NCBI GenBank assembly: GCA_963772375.1
Contig: CAVYXG010000005.1
Location: 62,001-126,000 of the forward strand
Length of the DNA: 64,000 nucleotides
Direction of reading: 5' to 3'
From: DATBHM01 sp963772375
GTDB taxonomy: Bacteria > Actinomycetota > UBA4738 > JACQTL01
Of this stretch, positions 24,493-32,766 are shown piece by piece. The position numbers and the translations under genes are program-made. Each line of letters opens with the position of its first letter. The stretch's first letter is position 1. The notes beneath the pieces were generated by a model. The model was not told where the DNA came from, made no database searches, and was given only the letters and a program-made list of their open reading frames with translations.

Positions 24493-26273
24493 GGGGCCCT
24501 CTGCATCTCGAGCCCGATCACCAGGTCGCTGCGGCCGAACGTCTCCACCGGGTTGATGCGGAAGGCGGCTCCGACCGGGCACGCGTGCACGCAGGCGTAG
24601 TACGTGTAGCCGGCGCACAGGTCGCACTTCACCGCGATCTGGTCGCGGCGGTGCTCGGGCGCCTCACCCGCCTCGGCGCTCTTCGGCGTGCGTTCGATCC
24701 CCAGCAGTGAGAACAGGCTGAACCCGGTGTGTTCGAACTTCCTGTCCCGGTCGTGCATCTGGATGTTGCCGTACGGACAGCGCGCCGCGCAGGCGCCGCA
24801 CCCGATGCAGTTGTCGGGCACGATGCGGATCTCGCCATCGGGCTCGCGGACGATGCCGTTCACGCTGCACAGCAGGCAGACCGGGTCCTCACAGTGGCGG
24901 CAGGCGCTCGGGAACAGCAGGTTGTCGAGCTGGAGCCCCCGCCGGTCGAGGCGGGCGTAGCCGTGGCGGCGCTCGCAGGCGTCGACGCAGTTGTTGCAGT
25001 TGGTGCAGATGGAGGTGTCGATCACCAGGATCTCGTGGCCCTGGATGACGCCCTTCTTCAGGAGCTCCTCCATGGTCATGATCGTGCTCGACCCGCGGGA
25101 GTCGACCGCCGGGCGCAGCGACTGGTCGGCCAGGATCGCCTCGGACCGCGTCGCCTCGGCCACCAGCTGGGCCTTGATGTCCGGGTGCGCGGCGAGCAGC
25201 TGCTGCACCAGCCGGCCCGGGATGGCCAGGACCTCGGCGCGGGTGTTCGCGGTCACGCTCGCCTGCTGGGTTCCCCCGAAGAACAGCGCCGTGCCCCCGA
25301 ACACGTCGCCCTCCCGGAAGTACTGCAGGACGCGCTCCCGGTCGTCGTGGCGGACGCCGACCTTGAGGAATCCGCTCCGGACGATGTAGAGGTCGGACGC
25401 CGGCGAACCCTCGAGGTACACGACGTCGCCCGGCTGGTAGACCTTGAACGACGCCTCGTGCAGGAGCGACTCGACCTCCTTCACCGAGAACCGCGACAGC
25501 AGCGGGTGGCTCTTGGCCTGCGTCCACGTCGCGCGGCGCCGGTACAGCTCGGTCATGGTCGTGTCGAACGACTTCGACTCCCGCATCAGCCGGAACACCG
25601 CCGCCTTCGGGAACTCGACCACGATCGAATCCGCGATCGCCGTGATCGTGAACAGCTCCTGCTGATTGCCCAGCACGGCGATCTCGCCGTGGAACGAGCC
25701 CGGCCCCATCACCAGGATCTGCGTCTCCTGCCGGCCGATCGTCGTGGTCGACTGCTGCACGGCGCCGTCGAGGACGATGTACAGCCGTTCGTGGAACTGA
25801 CCCTCACGGCACAACACCTCGCCGGGGACCAGCCGCCGGAGGGTAACGGAGAGCAGGATGCGCCGGAGGTGGCTGGCCTCGACCCCCCGGAACAGCGGCA
25901 GCGTGGCCAGGTGGTTCGACAGCGCGTCGAGCGTCCACGTCGACTGGAACACGTTGGGGCCGACCTGCAACGGCATGACCCGGTCGGGCTCGACGTCCTC
26001 GACGCGCATCTTGTTCCACAGCACCATGTCCGCTCGGTGGAGGTCGGCCGGGCACACCGGGACGCACTGCTGGCACTGCGTGCAGGCCTTGACGAAGTCG
26101 ACGACCTGCGGGTCCATGATGTGCGTAGTGATCGCGGCGGCGTTCAGCTGGGCGATCGTCACGAAGTGCTTGTCCGGCAGGGGGCAGGCCAGCAGGCAGT
26201 CGTTGCAGCCGATGCAGGCCATGACCTCCCGCTCGACCTCGTGCTGCAGCTCCGTGAAGTAGTCGAGCGCCAT
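24489..26273 (-). CDS. Ferredoxin-type Fe-S protein with two cyclic-nucleotide-binding domains
   Basis: 594 residues. An N-terminal two-cluster ferredoxin part has CIGCNDCLLACP (residue 20) and CTQCQQCVPVCP (about 64). Two tandem cNMP-binding (CAP effector) domains follow at about 122-235 (PGEVLCREGQFHERLYIVLDG, FHGEIAVLG) and 255-370 (YQPGDVVYLEGSPASDLYIV, GDVFGGTALFF). The C-terminus is an HybA/NrfC-like four-cluster module: CTNCNNCVDAC, CRHCEDPVCLLC, CIGCGACAARCP and CDLCAGYTYYACVHACP. There is no DNA-binding helix-turn-helix, so the cNMP domains probably gate electron transfer or assembly and do not drive transcription. Start ATG 26273 lies two bases after the upstream stop. Confidence 0.92.
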   Translation of the reverse strand: MALDYFTELQHEVEREVMACIGCNDCLLACPLPDKHFVTIAQLNAAAITTHIMDPQVVDFVKACTQCQQCVPVCPADLHRADMVLWNKMRVEDVEPDRVMPLQVGPNVFQSTWTLDALSNHLATLPLFRGVEASHLRRILLSVTLRRLVPGEVLCREGQFHERLYIVLDGAVQQSTTTIGRQETQILVMGPGSFHGEIAVLGNQQELFTITAIADSIVVEFPKAAVFRLMRESKSFDTTMTELYRRRATWTQAKSHPLLSRFSVKEVESLLHEASFKVYQPGDVVYLEGSPASDLYIVRSGFLKVGVRHDDRERVLQYFREGDVFGGTALFFGGTQQASVTANTRAEVLAIPGRLVQQLLAAHPDIKAQLVAEATRSEAILADQSLRPAVDSRGSSTIMTMEELLKKGVIQGHEILVIDTSICTNCNNCVDACERRHGYARLDRRGLQLDNLLFPSACRHCEDPVCLLCSVNGIVREPDGEIRIVPDNCIGCGACAARCPYGNIQMHDRDRKFEHTGFSLFSLLGIERTPKSAEAGEAPEHRRDQIAVKCDLCAGYTYYACVHACPVGAAFRINPVETFGRSDLVIGLEMQRAP

Positions 26274-26275
26274 TG

Positions 26276-28885
26276 CTACCCGACCCCGAACGTGCACTCG
26301 ACGTCGCCGAAGCTCACCCTCGCTCCGGGCTGCAGCGGAACCGGCTGCTGCGGCGCGAGGCGCTGGCCGTTCACCGAGGTGCCGTTGGTCGACCCGAGAT
26401 CGGTCACCAGCCACTCGGTGCCGCGGCGGTCGAGCGACGCGTGGTTGCGGCTGACCGTCTGGTCCCGCAGGACGATGGTCGCCGAGGCCGAATCGCGGCC
26501 GACCCGCAGCGAGTCGCCCACCAGTGCGAACGACAGCCCCACGGTGGGTCCAACCACCACGACCAGGTGGGGGCCGGCGGGGGGACTTGCGGTCGGGCCC
26601 GCCGGACCGGGGACGGCCTCGGCCGGCGCCGGCGGGACTGGAGCCGCTGGGGCCATCGCCGGAGCGGCGGGCGGGGTCAGCGGCGCGCCCGGCGGCTGGG
26701 GCAGTGGCGGGGCGCCCGGCGCCGGTGGCGCGGTCACCGGCGCATACGTGGCGGTCGGCGCCGGGGAGGCCGGCGGGGCTGTCGACCCGGTGGCGTGGAA
26801 CGTCACGTCGGTGGTTCCGACGTGGATCACGTCGCCCTCCCGGAGCAGGTGGGGAACGGACACCAGCTGGGCGTTCGCGTAGGTGCCGTTCCGGCTGCCG
26901 ACGTCGCGGAGATACAGGTCGTTGCCCAGCCGGGTGATCTGGGCGTGCGTGTACGACACGGCAGGGTCGGCGATGGCCACGTCCGACGTGGGGTCGCGGC
27001 CGATGTTGAGGGTTTGCCCGACCAGGTCGACGCGCCGGCCCAGGACGTCCAGCCACCCCCTCACGGCGCCCGGGGGAGCGATCGCCATCGAGGCGGGCGC
27101 GACCTCCCCGGCCGGCACGGCGGGCACCTCGCTCGGCGGAGGGACTGCGGGCGAGGGCGCCTGCCCCTGCTGCGACCCGAACCCGGCCGACTGCGCGACC
27201 TGCGACGCGGGCACCGACACGGCGAGGTCGGTGGAGCCCACCCGGATCACGTCGCCCTGCCGGAGCGGCGCCGGCGCGATCACCGGGACGTCGTTGAGGA
27301 ACGTGCCGTTTCGGCTCCCCACGTCCGACACCATGAACGCGCTCACCTCGAGCCGGACCTGGGCGTGGCGAGAGGACACGAACTCGTCGGCGAGGACGAT
27401 GTCGTTGTCGGGATGGCGGCCGATGGTCGTCACCGGCTTGGTCAGCCGGTACGCCTGGCCGCCCGCGACGGTCAGGGTCACCTCGGGGGTCTCCTGCTTC
27501 CGCAGCGCGGGGAGGCTCCGCACGTCCATCACGACGCTCCCCCGTCGCAGGACGCTGTTGGTCGGAACCGCCGACGCCTGCGCCGCAACGGTCTCCGAGC
27601 CGCGCGCCCGGACGGACAGGTCGTGTTCGTCGAGCCACGAAGCCAGGTCGAACCGCGGGTCGAGCAGCCCGCTCGCCACGTCCGAGACGTCGAGCCCCAG
27701 CTCGATCAGTCGCTGGAATTGCAGCGCCCGCGCCCGGACGCCCTGCAGCCGGTGCCCGAGCATCAGGGCACCCACCAGCTTGCCGTCCCGCAGGACGAGC
27801 TTCCGGTACCGAATCTCGCGCCCGGTCCGCGGGAAGTCCGGAATGACCTGGTCGCCCTCGCCCTCGATCGTTCGACCCACGGCCCCGAGGTCGAGGTCCC
27901 ACAGTCGCGTCGCGTTGTACTGGACCCCCACGGTGTAGTGGTGGGCCCCGCCGCTCATGTTGATGCCGGCCACGCGGCCTTGGTGCCGGGCCGGCTCCCA
28001 CAGGCCGAGCGCCCGGCGCCTGCCCGACACCGGGTCGACGACGGACGCGATGTCGCCGGCCGCGAACACGTTCGGGACGTTGGTGCGCATCCCCTCGTCG
28101 ACGGGGATTCCGCGTTCCGTCTGGACACCCGAGCCGTTGAGGAACTCGGTGTTCGCCCGGATGCCGATCGCGCTGCCGACCATGTCGCAGGCGAGCTCCT
28201 GGCCGTTCTTCAGGCGGACCGCGCGGACGCGGCGGTCGTTGGTGCCGAGGACCTCGGTGATCTCCTCGTTGAGGCGGAGGTCGACGCCGCCCGCGCGCAG
28301 GCGCGACCACACCAGGTCGGAGGCGGTTCGGTCGAGGACGTTCTCCATGAACGCGTCGCCGCGGATGACGAAGGTGACCTCGACGCCGCGGTTCCGGAGG
28401 CCCTGGACCCATTCGATCCCGAGCGGACCGGCGCCGACGATCACCGCGCGCTTGATCGTCTTGCCGGAGAGTCCGTCGAGGATCCTGCGGGCGTCCTGCA
28501 TGGTCCGCATCGTCATCACTCCGGCGAGGTCCGCGCCGGGCCATGGCGGGAGGTTCGGGTTGGCGCCGGCGGCGATCAGCAGCTGGTCGTACGGAAGCTG
28601 GCCGCCGCTCGCGAGGAGGAGCGTGTTGGTGCGCGTGTCGACCTGGGCGACGCGGGCCTGGAACCGCTCGACACGGAACTCCGTGTAGAAGTTGGGCGGG
28701 ACGGCGAACAGCTGCTCCTCGCGGAGCTCGCCGATCAGGAAGTTGGTGAGGGCGGCGCGGTAGTAGGCGGCCTGGGGGTCGTCGGACAGGATGATGACGC
28801 GGCCGTTGGGATCGGCCCTTCGAATGTAGAACGCAGCCGTGGTCCCGGCCGCGCCGTCACCGATGATCGCGTACCGGGTGGTCAA
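26276..28885 (-). CDS. FAD/NAD(P)-dependent oxidoreductase fused to three FHA domains
   Basis: 869 residues. Residues 1-390 form a pyridine-nucleotide-disulfide-type oxidoreductase: FAD Rossmann motif YAIIGDGAAGTTAA, NAD(P) motif AVIVGAGPLGIEW and the late NVFAAGDIAS. Three FHA domains follow, joined by Pro/Ala-rich linkers: about 465-555 (TIGRHPDNDIVL, SSRHAQVRL, GSRNGTFLND), 612-690 (NIGRDPTSDVAI, YTHAQI, GSRNGTYAN) and 778-866 (RVGRDSASATIVL, SRNHASL, GSTNGTSVNG). FHA domains bind phosphothreonine peptides, so the enzyme probably docks on a Ser/Thr kinase target. It is first in the operon with the cNMP ferredoxin and the cytochrome, and is the likely entry point for NAD(P)H electrons. Confidence 0.93.
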   Translation of the reverse strand: MTTRYAIIGDGAAGTTAAFYIRRADPNGRVIILSDDPQAAYYRAALTNFLIGELREEQLFAVPPNFYTEFRVERFQARVAQVDTRTNTLLLASGGQLPYDQLLIAAGANPNLPPWPGADLAGVMTMRTMQDARRILDGLSGKTIKRAVIVGAGPLGIEWVQGLRNRGVEVTFVIRGDAFMENVLDRTASDLVWSRLRAGGVDLRLNEEITEVLGTNDRRVRAVRLKNGQELACDMVGSAIGIRANTEFLNGSGVQTERGIPVDEGMRTNVPNVFAAGDIASVVDPVSGRRRALGLWEPARHQGRVAGINMSGGAHHYTVGVQYNATRLWDLDLGAVGRTIEGEGDQVIPDFPRTGREIRYRKLVLRDGKLVGALMLGHRLQGVRARALQFQRLIELGLDVSDVASGLLDPRFDLASWLDEHDLSVRARGSETVAAQASAVPTNSVLRRGSVVMDVRSLPALRKQETPEVTLTVAGGQAYRLTKPVTTIGRHPDNDIVLADEFVSSRHAQVRLEVSAFMVSDVGSRNGTFLNDVPVIAPAPLRQGDVIRVGSTDLAVSVPASQVAQSAGFGSQQGQAPSPAVPPPSEVPAVPAGEVAPASMAIAPPGAVRGWLDVLGRRVDLVGQTLNIGRDPTSDVAIADPAVSYTHAQITRLGNDLYLRDVGSRNGTYANAQLVSVPHLLREGDVIHVGTTDVTFHATGSTAPPASPAPTATYAPVTAPPAPGAPPLPQPPGAPLTPPAAPAMAPAAPVPPAPAEAVPGPAGPTASPPAGPHLVVVVGPTVGLSFALVGDSLRVGRDSASATIVLRDQTVSRNHASLDRRGTEWLVTDLGSTNGTSVNGQRLAPQQPVPLQPGARVSFGDVECTFGVG

Positions 28886-29033
28886 CGCCCCGTCTTCCTC
28901 CGCCCCTGCGCCCCACGTGAAGGCGGATCGTATCGCCCGCGGATCGGTTCGTTCAATCGTCCGGTTTGCCCGGATTGCCGGGCACGGGGCCCCTCGGGGC
29001 CCTCATGCCGGCACTGAGCCTGGACGCTCCGGG

Positions 29034-29552
29034 TCAGACGTGCGGGACCGCGATCCATCCCGCGTCGGGTGCGCGGTCGACCCTCTTCGGTCCGGACGCG
29101 GGGAAGAAGATGCTCTTCGTGGCGACCCGGTACTTGTGCCCCGGGTTGGGCGGCGAGGCGCCGGGGATGTGCACCAGCACGGTGTTGTCGTCCGGTCGGG
29201 TCGCGGGGATCGGCTCGAACTGCGAGCCATGCCCGCGGATGATCATCCTGAGGTGGCCGTTCGCGTCGGCGATCGAACCGACGTAGTCGGGGGTCCCGTC
29301 GCTGTTCGTGTCGAAGATGATCTGGATCCGGTTCTTCCCGCTGCTGTTGAGCACCGAGGACGGCCACGTTCCGTACATGGTCACGGCGACCTCGAGGATG
29401 TGTCCCCCCTGACCCACCCTGGTCGCATCGACCGATTCGATGTCGAGCTTCCCGCCCGTGTCGTGCGGATCGCTGACCTCGGTCGCGAACGCGACCTGCG
29501 CGCCCAGCACCACCGCCAACGAAACAGCCCCCACGACCATCACACGACGCAT
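29034..29552 (-). CDS. Secreted protein of unknown function
   Basis: 172 residues from ATG 29552 (AGGAGG ten bases upstream). A Sec signal peptide (MRRVMVVGAVSLAVVLGAQVA, cut near AFA-TE) precedes a beta-rich domain with VTMYGTWPSSVL, NRIQIIFDTNSDGTPDYVG and a C-terminal KYRVATKSIFFPASGP. DTNSDGTPDY looks like a calcium-binding loop. Similar proteins are usually described as hypothetical exported proteins. The frame stays open upstream to 29933, but that part is antisense-type shadow over the pyrophosphatase gene. Confidence 0.78.
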   Translation of the reverse strand: MRRVMVVGAVSLAVVLGAQVAFATEVSDPHDTGGKLDIESVDATRVGQGGHILEVAVTMYGTWPSSVLNSSGKNRIQIIFDTNSDGTPDYVGSIADANGHLRMIIRGHGSQFEPIPATRPDDNTVLVHIPGASPPNPGHKYRVATKSIFFPASGPKRVDRAPDAGWIAVPHV

Positions 29553-29706
29553 CACGTCGCCACCTCCTTCAGTTCGAGCGCGGACCCTACCCCCCGTTTC
29601 GAAATTGCGCCTGGCAATCACCGGCAGGTGGATGCCGGGGCCTCGGGCCGAGAGTTGGCGACCGCCGCGCTCGCCGGCGTCCACGATGGACGTCCGGCGG
29701 AACCGC

Positions 29707-30243
29707 TCACACGGCGCGCTGGTGGCGGCGCGCCCCGTCTTCCAGCGCACGCCGGTAGCCGTCCCGCACCGTCTCCAGCGCGTCTTCACGTCCGACGAAT
29801 CCATCGACTGAGGGCGTGTCGCCCTCGAGGTCCTTGTACACGGCGAAGAAGTGCTCGATCTCCCGCAGGAGCGGATCGGGGACGTCGGCCAGGTCCCCGT
29901 GGCCGGCCCACACGGGATCTCGGACCGGCACACACAGGATCTTCTCGTCGGGGCCGTCCTGATCCGACATCCGGAGCATGCCGATGGGCCGGGCTCGGAT
30001 GCGGCACCCGGGGAACGTCGGAGCGCCGGTCAGCACGAGGGCGTCGAGCGGATCGTCGTCGCGCCCCAGCGTTCCTTCGATGAAACCGTAATCCGCAGGA
30101 TAGGCCACCGACGAGGAGAGGGTTCGGTCGAGGACGATCCCTCCAACCTCAGGGTCGAACTCGTACTTGTTCCGGTCGCCCTGGGCGATCTCCACGAACA
30201 CCATCACCGGGTCATCCGAGTCCGCCCCGCCCTTGGAGCTCAT
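29707..30243 (-). CDS. ppa: Inorganic pyrophosphatase
   Basis: 178 residues of the soluble family I enzyme, hydrolysing diphosphate to phosphate. Signatures: VEIAQGDRNKYEFDPEVG, DRTLSSSVAYPADYGFIEGT, the metal-binding DDDPLDALVLTG, and the later DQDGPDEKILCVP and DLADVPDPLLREIEHFFAVYKDLEG. The ATG at 30243 shares one base with the TGA of the CHAD gene (TGATG), giving translational coupling. The open frame extending up to 31041 is the shadow of the CHAD gene and is not part of this protein. Pairing with CHAD, a polyphosphate-binding domain, suggests shared phosphate metabolism. Confidence 0.96.
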   Translation of the reverse strand: MSSKGGADSDDPVMVFVEIAQGDRNKYEFDPEVGGIVLDRTLSSSVAYPADYGFIEGTLGRDDDPLDALVLTGAPTFPGCRIRARPIGMLRMSDQDGPDEKILCVPVRDPVWAGHGDLADVPDPLLREIEHFFAVYKDLEGDTPSVDGFVGREDALETVRDGYRRALEDGARRHQRAV

Positions 30244-31193
30244 CACGCCCCCGCGGCGACGGACAGGTGGGGGACCTCGCGCCGCTCCTCCTGGGGCGCG
30301 GCGGCGACCTCCCAGTACCGGTGCATCCGGGCCGTGAACCGCGACGGCTTCTCGGCGTAGAGGCGGTCGCCCAGCGGAACCGCGTCGGCCAGGATCTCGC
30401 CTCGCCGCCGCTCGGCCAGGCGGACGAGCGTTCGCGCCGGGGCCGCATCCCACGACGCCCTCGCGCCGTCTCGAAGCGTCTCCCCGAGCACGACGAGGTC
30501 GTGCTCGTCGCCCAGCAGGTCGCTCAATTCGTGGGCTTCCTTCGCCGTCTTCTTCAGGAGCGGAGGCCAGGCCTTCTTCAGAAGGCGGAGGTGGTACCAG
30601 TGATCCTTCACCCGCTTCCGCCAGTCGTGCACGTCGTCGCTCTGCGGGTCTCGACTGGCTGCCGCGAAGGCGTCCCGGCCCCGGCGGTATTCGCGGCGGA
30701 GACCCTCCTCGACGAACTCCCAGCCCGGCTCGTCCCACGGCCCCGAGGCCATCTTCGAGGCAACGTTCCGGATCCGCGCCGAGATCCGCTCGTGAAGATC
30801 CGCCTTCCTGGCCTCCTCGGCCAAGTGGTCGCTCCGCTCCTGGAGGACCCGGCGGACCGGGCCAGCGAGGTCGGGAGTCGCCCTGTCGGGGTAGGCCTCG
30901 CATAGCTGTTCGAGGGTCTGTACGAGCACGGCCGAGTCGCGGACCTCCGAGAGCGACCGGCCGATGTCCCGCAGGGCGTCGTTGGACCGGCCGTACAGAG
31001 CGCCGATCGAGGGGCGGGCGAGCCGCAGGGCGGCGCGGCACTTCTTGATCGATTTGCGCGACTCGTGGACAGCCTCGCCCTAGCTTGCCTCGGTGGCGCG
31101 GTCGAGCAGGTGAGCGGCCGAGTCCGTCTCCTCCATCAGCACCCGTCGGAGTCCCGGCCCGAGTGGTTCATCTGGTTCGAGAGCAAAGGACAT
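30243..31193 (-). pseudogene. CHAD-domain protein interrupted by an in-frame amber codon
   Basis: The intact-looking reading frame runs from ATG 31193 (MSFALEPDEPLGPGLRRVL, a typical CHAD N-terminus) to the stop at 30243, 316 codons, but contains one TAG at 31082-31080, after residue 37, between LDRATEAS and GEAVHESRKSIKKCRAALRL. Both sides match the CHAD family without a gap, so this is a nonsense mutation or a base-call error, not a wrong start. The remainder has the conserved DVHDWRKRVKDHWYHLRLL and LGDEHDLVVL segments, which bind polyphosphate through His/Lys/Arg side chains. A shorter product could start at GTG 30929, losing the first helix. The stop overlaps the ppa start. Confidence 0.82.
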
Positions 31194-31325
31194 ACCTTCA
31201 GCGTTCCCCGCTCGCCCCCGCGGAACACGTGCCGACGTTGGCGGATGCGCCCCGCGACGTCCCTCGAAGCCGACGCAGAGCTCAGGCCTTGTGCCCTACA
31301 GGATTCGGCGACAACCTCCACCTGT

Positions 31326-31473
31326 ATGGGTGTGGCAAGGGCACGACTGACACTGGGCTCGGCTGACCGGGCCATGGAGCGCATCTACCGGGAACAGCGC
31401 CTGAAGCTCTGGCGGGCACTTCTCGGCTACAGCGGCGACCCTGAAATCGCGAGCGATGCGCTGGCGGAGGCGT
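31326..31473 (+). pseudogene. ECF sigma factor, N-terminal fragment (split by the element)
   Basis: From ATG 31326 (or 31374) the frame gives region 2 of an ECF sigma factor: RAMERIYREQRLKLWRALLG and YSGDPEIASDALAEA. At 31467-31473 it meets GAGGCGT and then continues as unrelated element sequence (STLNTSLL...) to a stop at 31802. The missing part is found in the same frame at 47005-47352 and begins with EAFAQALARGDA, which completes the conserved region 2.2. See the mobile element entry. Confidence 0.87.
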
Positions 31474-31480
31474 CTACCCT
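31455..31480. other. attL
   Basis: Left junction: host arm GATGCGCTGGCG, core GA at 31467-31468, element arm GGCGTCTACCCT. The host arm is sigma factor coding sequence for SDALA; the element arm is the inverse of the element arm at attR with 11 of 12 positions matching. Confidence 0.85.
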
Positions 31481-31575
31481 TAACACCAGTCTACTGTCCG
31501 CGGTCGCGGGCAGGGCCGGAGGCCGATCCACCCGGCAGCCCGGCTCAGCCGTCAGGTGTCAAGGCGTACCCTGGC

Positions 31576-31698
31576 GTGACCGAGCGACCCGTTCCCGGTC
31601 GTGTCGCTTCCGCTGGGAAGCGCTACTTCTTGGGGTCCGACTGGCTACGACGTGGCCGGGCGCACTTCGAACACCCCACAGGGCGGCAGCAGGCTTGA
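31576..31698 (+). CDS. Possible 40-residue protein at the element's left end
   Basis: A GTG-started frame encodes a basic peptide with RVASAGKRYFLGSDWLRRG and AHFEHPTGRQQA. It has no clear ribosome site; TACCCT lies only three bases upstream. Position next to attL and basic character would suit an excision-control protein, but nothing in the sequence proves it. Confidence 0.25.
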   Translation: MTERPVPGRVASAGKRYFLGSDWLRRGRAHFEHPTGRQQA

Positions 31699-31731
31699 TG
31701 GACGTGGCCCGCGCGTGGCGGGGCTGCTCCG

Positions 31732-32163
31732 TCACTGCACATGGTTCTTCATGTACGAGCGCACTTGCGGCACCAGCGGCGAGTCCGGGTAGAAGTCAGT
31801 GAGCAGCCGATACCACAGAGCAGCGTCCTGGCGGGCGATCGGGATACGGACGGCGTTCCAGATCATGCCGTCGAGCAAGACGCCCTTTCGGGCACAGTCG
31901 TCGCCGCTTTGGAACGGTCCATTTCCGTCAAGGTCGGATCGGGCGGACCTCACTTCCTGGTCCACCTTCTGAGCGAGGACCCGAATCCGTGCGAGCGCGG
32001 CGCGATCGCCCGCCTTCGCGCTCGGGAGCAGCGGCACGAGCGAGTCACCAGTCGCTCGCGTGTTCCAGCACTCGACCTCGCTCCCCGTTGGGTTTCGAAG
32101 GCTCGTGGAGCATCCAGTCAGCACGATGAGCACGGCAGCGAACGCGGGCAGCAGACGGCGCAT
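31732..32163 (-). CDS. Small lipoprotein of unknown function
   Basis: 143 residues from ATG 32163. Lipoprotein signal MRRLLPAFAAVLIVLTGCSTS with the lipobox LTGC. The mature part is helical, with VECWNTRATGDSLVPLLPSA, RIRVLAQKVDQEVRSARSD and a C-terminal LWYRLLTDFYPDSPLVPQVR that resembles a short TPR-like pair. One further Cys pair (ECW, DDCARKG) may form a disulfide. First gene inside the element; divergent from the zinc-ribbon protein. No family recognised. Confidence 0.72.
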   Translation of the reverse strand: MRRLLPAFAAVLIVLTGCSTSLRNPTGSEVECWNTRATGDSLVPLLPSAKAGDRAALARIRVLAQKVDQEVRSARSDLDGNGPFQSGDDCARKGVLLDGMIWNAVRIPIARQDAALWYRLLTDFYPDSPLVPQVRSYMKNHVQ

Positions 32164-32227
32164 GTGATCGATGTTACTCAACGCGTGATCCGCGATGCCC
32201 GTCTCCGCCGGTAGCCTGGTCGGCGGC

Positions 32228-32629
32228 ATGGCGATGTTCTGCCCCGACTGTGGGAACAACCTGGACGACGTACCAACCACCGACGTTTGCCCTCAGTGCG
32301 GGTCTGCCCGACGCTCTGCGACCGCGACCCCGGCTACCGTTGCCGCGCGCGCACATGTCCCGACGCCCACCGTGCGTGCGGAGGTCCGGTGGACGGGGTC
32401 TGCGCTGACGCTGGTCGGCATCTGGTACGGGGTCCTCGTGGCCGTGTTCGGGGTGCTGGCCGCCGTCGCCAGCGGACCGTGGCCGGTGATCTATGCCGTC
32501 GCGTCGATCGCGCTCGGCGTGGTGATCTTCGGACCGTTGAAGCGGGTGACTGCGATCTACATGCAACGGTACGTGGACAGGGTGTCGGTATCCGTCTCGA
32601 AGACCCCGAAGGACGAGCGGAACCAGTGA
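32228..32629 (+). CDS. Zinc-ribbon membrane protein
   Basis: 133 residues from ATG 32228; TAGCCT ends eleven bases before the start, so the transcript may be leaderless. N-terminal zinc ribbon MFCPDCGNNL...VCPQCGSARR (two CxxC pairs), a Thr/Ala-rich linker, then two membrane helices (about 58-80 and 84-103) and a basic cytoplasmic tail. Domain order matches many uncharacterised actinobacterial zinc-ribbon membrane proteins. It lies inside the element and ends five bases before the tRNA on the other strand. Confidence 0.75.
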   Translation: MAMFCPDCGNNLDDVPTTDVCPQCGSARRSATATPATVAARAHVPTPTVRAEVRWTGSALTLVGIWYGVLVAVFGVLAAVASGPWPVIYAVASIALGVVIFGPLKRVTAIYMQRYVDRVSVSVSKTPKDERNQ

Positions 32630-32634
32630 CCCTG

Positions 32635-32707
32635 CGGGGCGGACGGGACTCGAACCCGCGACGGCCCGATCGAGAGTCGGGTGCTCTACCAACTGAGCTA
32701 CCGCCCG
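32635..32707 (-). tRNA. tRNA-Glu (anticodon CTC)
   Basis: Folds as a 73-nt cloverleaf on the minus strand: acceptor CGGGCGG with CCGCCCC, D arm GCTC-AGTTGGTA-GAGC, anticodon arm CCCGA-CTCTCGA-TCGGG with anticodon CTC, variable loop of five, T arm GCGGG-TTCGAGT-CCCGT, discriminator G. Positions 1 and 72 are C and C, so the terminal pair is missing; position 49-65 is a GU pair. No CCA is encoded. The gene lies well inside the element and is not the integration site. The missing pair suggests an element-borne or decaying copy. Confidence 0.82.
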
Positions 32708-32766
32708 TTTCGTGGCGGCGTCTCGGGGCCGTTCTTACATTGCCCACTCTGTGAACGTTCCGTGAA

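Noticed and set aside
30244..31041. Extension of the pyrophosphatase frame into the CHAD region
   Set aside because: Arg/Pro-rich shadow of the CHAD gene; ppa has a standard N-terminus at 30243.
31065..31325. Plus-strand coding before the sigma fragment
   Set aside because: It lies antisense to the first part of the CHAD gene, whose minus-strand sequence matches its family.
32635..32707. tRNA gene as the integration site of the element
   Set aside because: No repeat of the tRNA 3' end was seen at the other side; the sigma factor halves and the GAGGCGT repeat define the true ends at 31467 and 47005.
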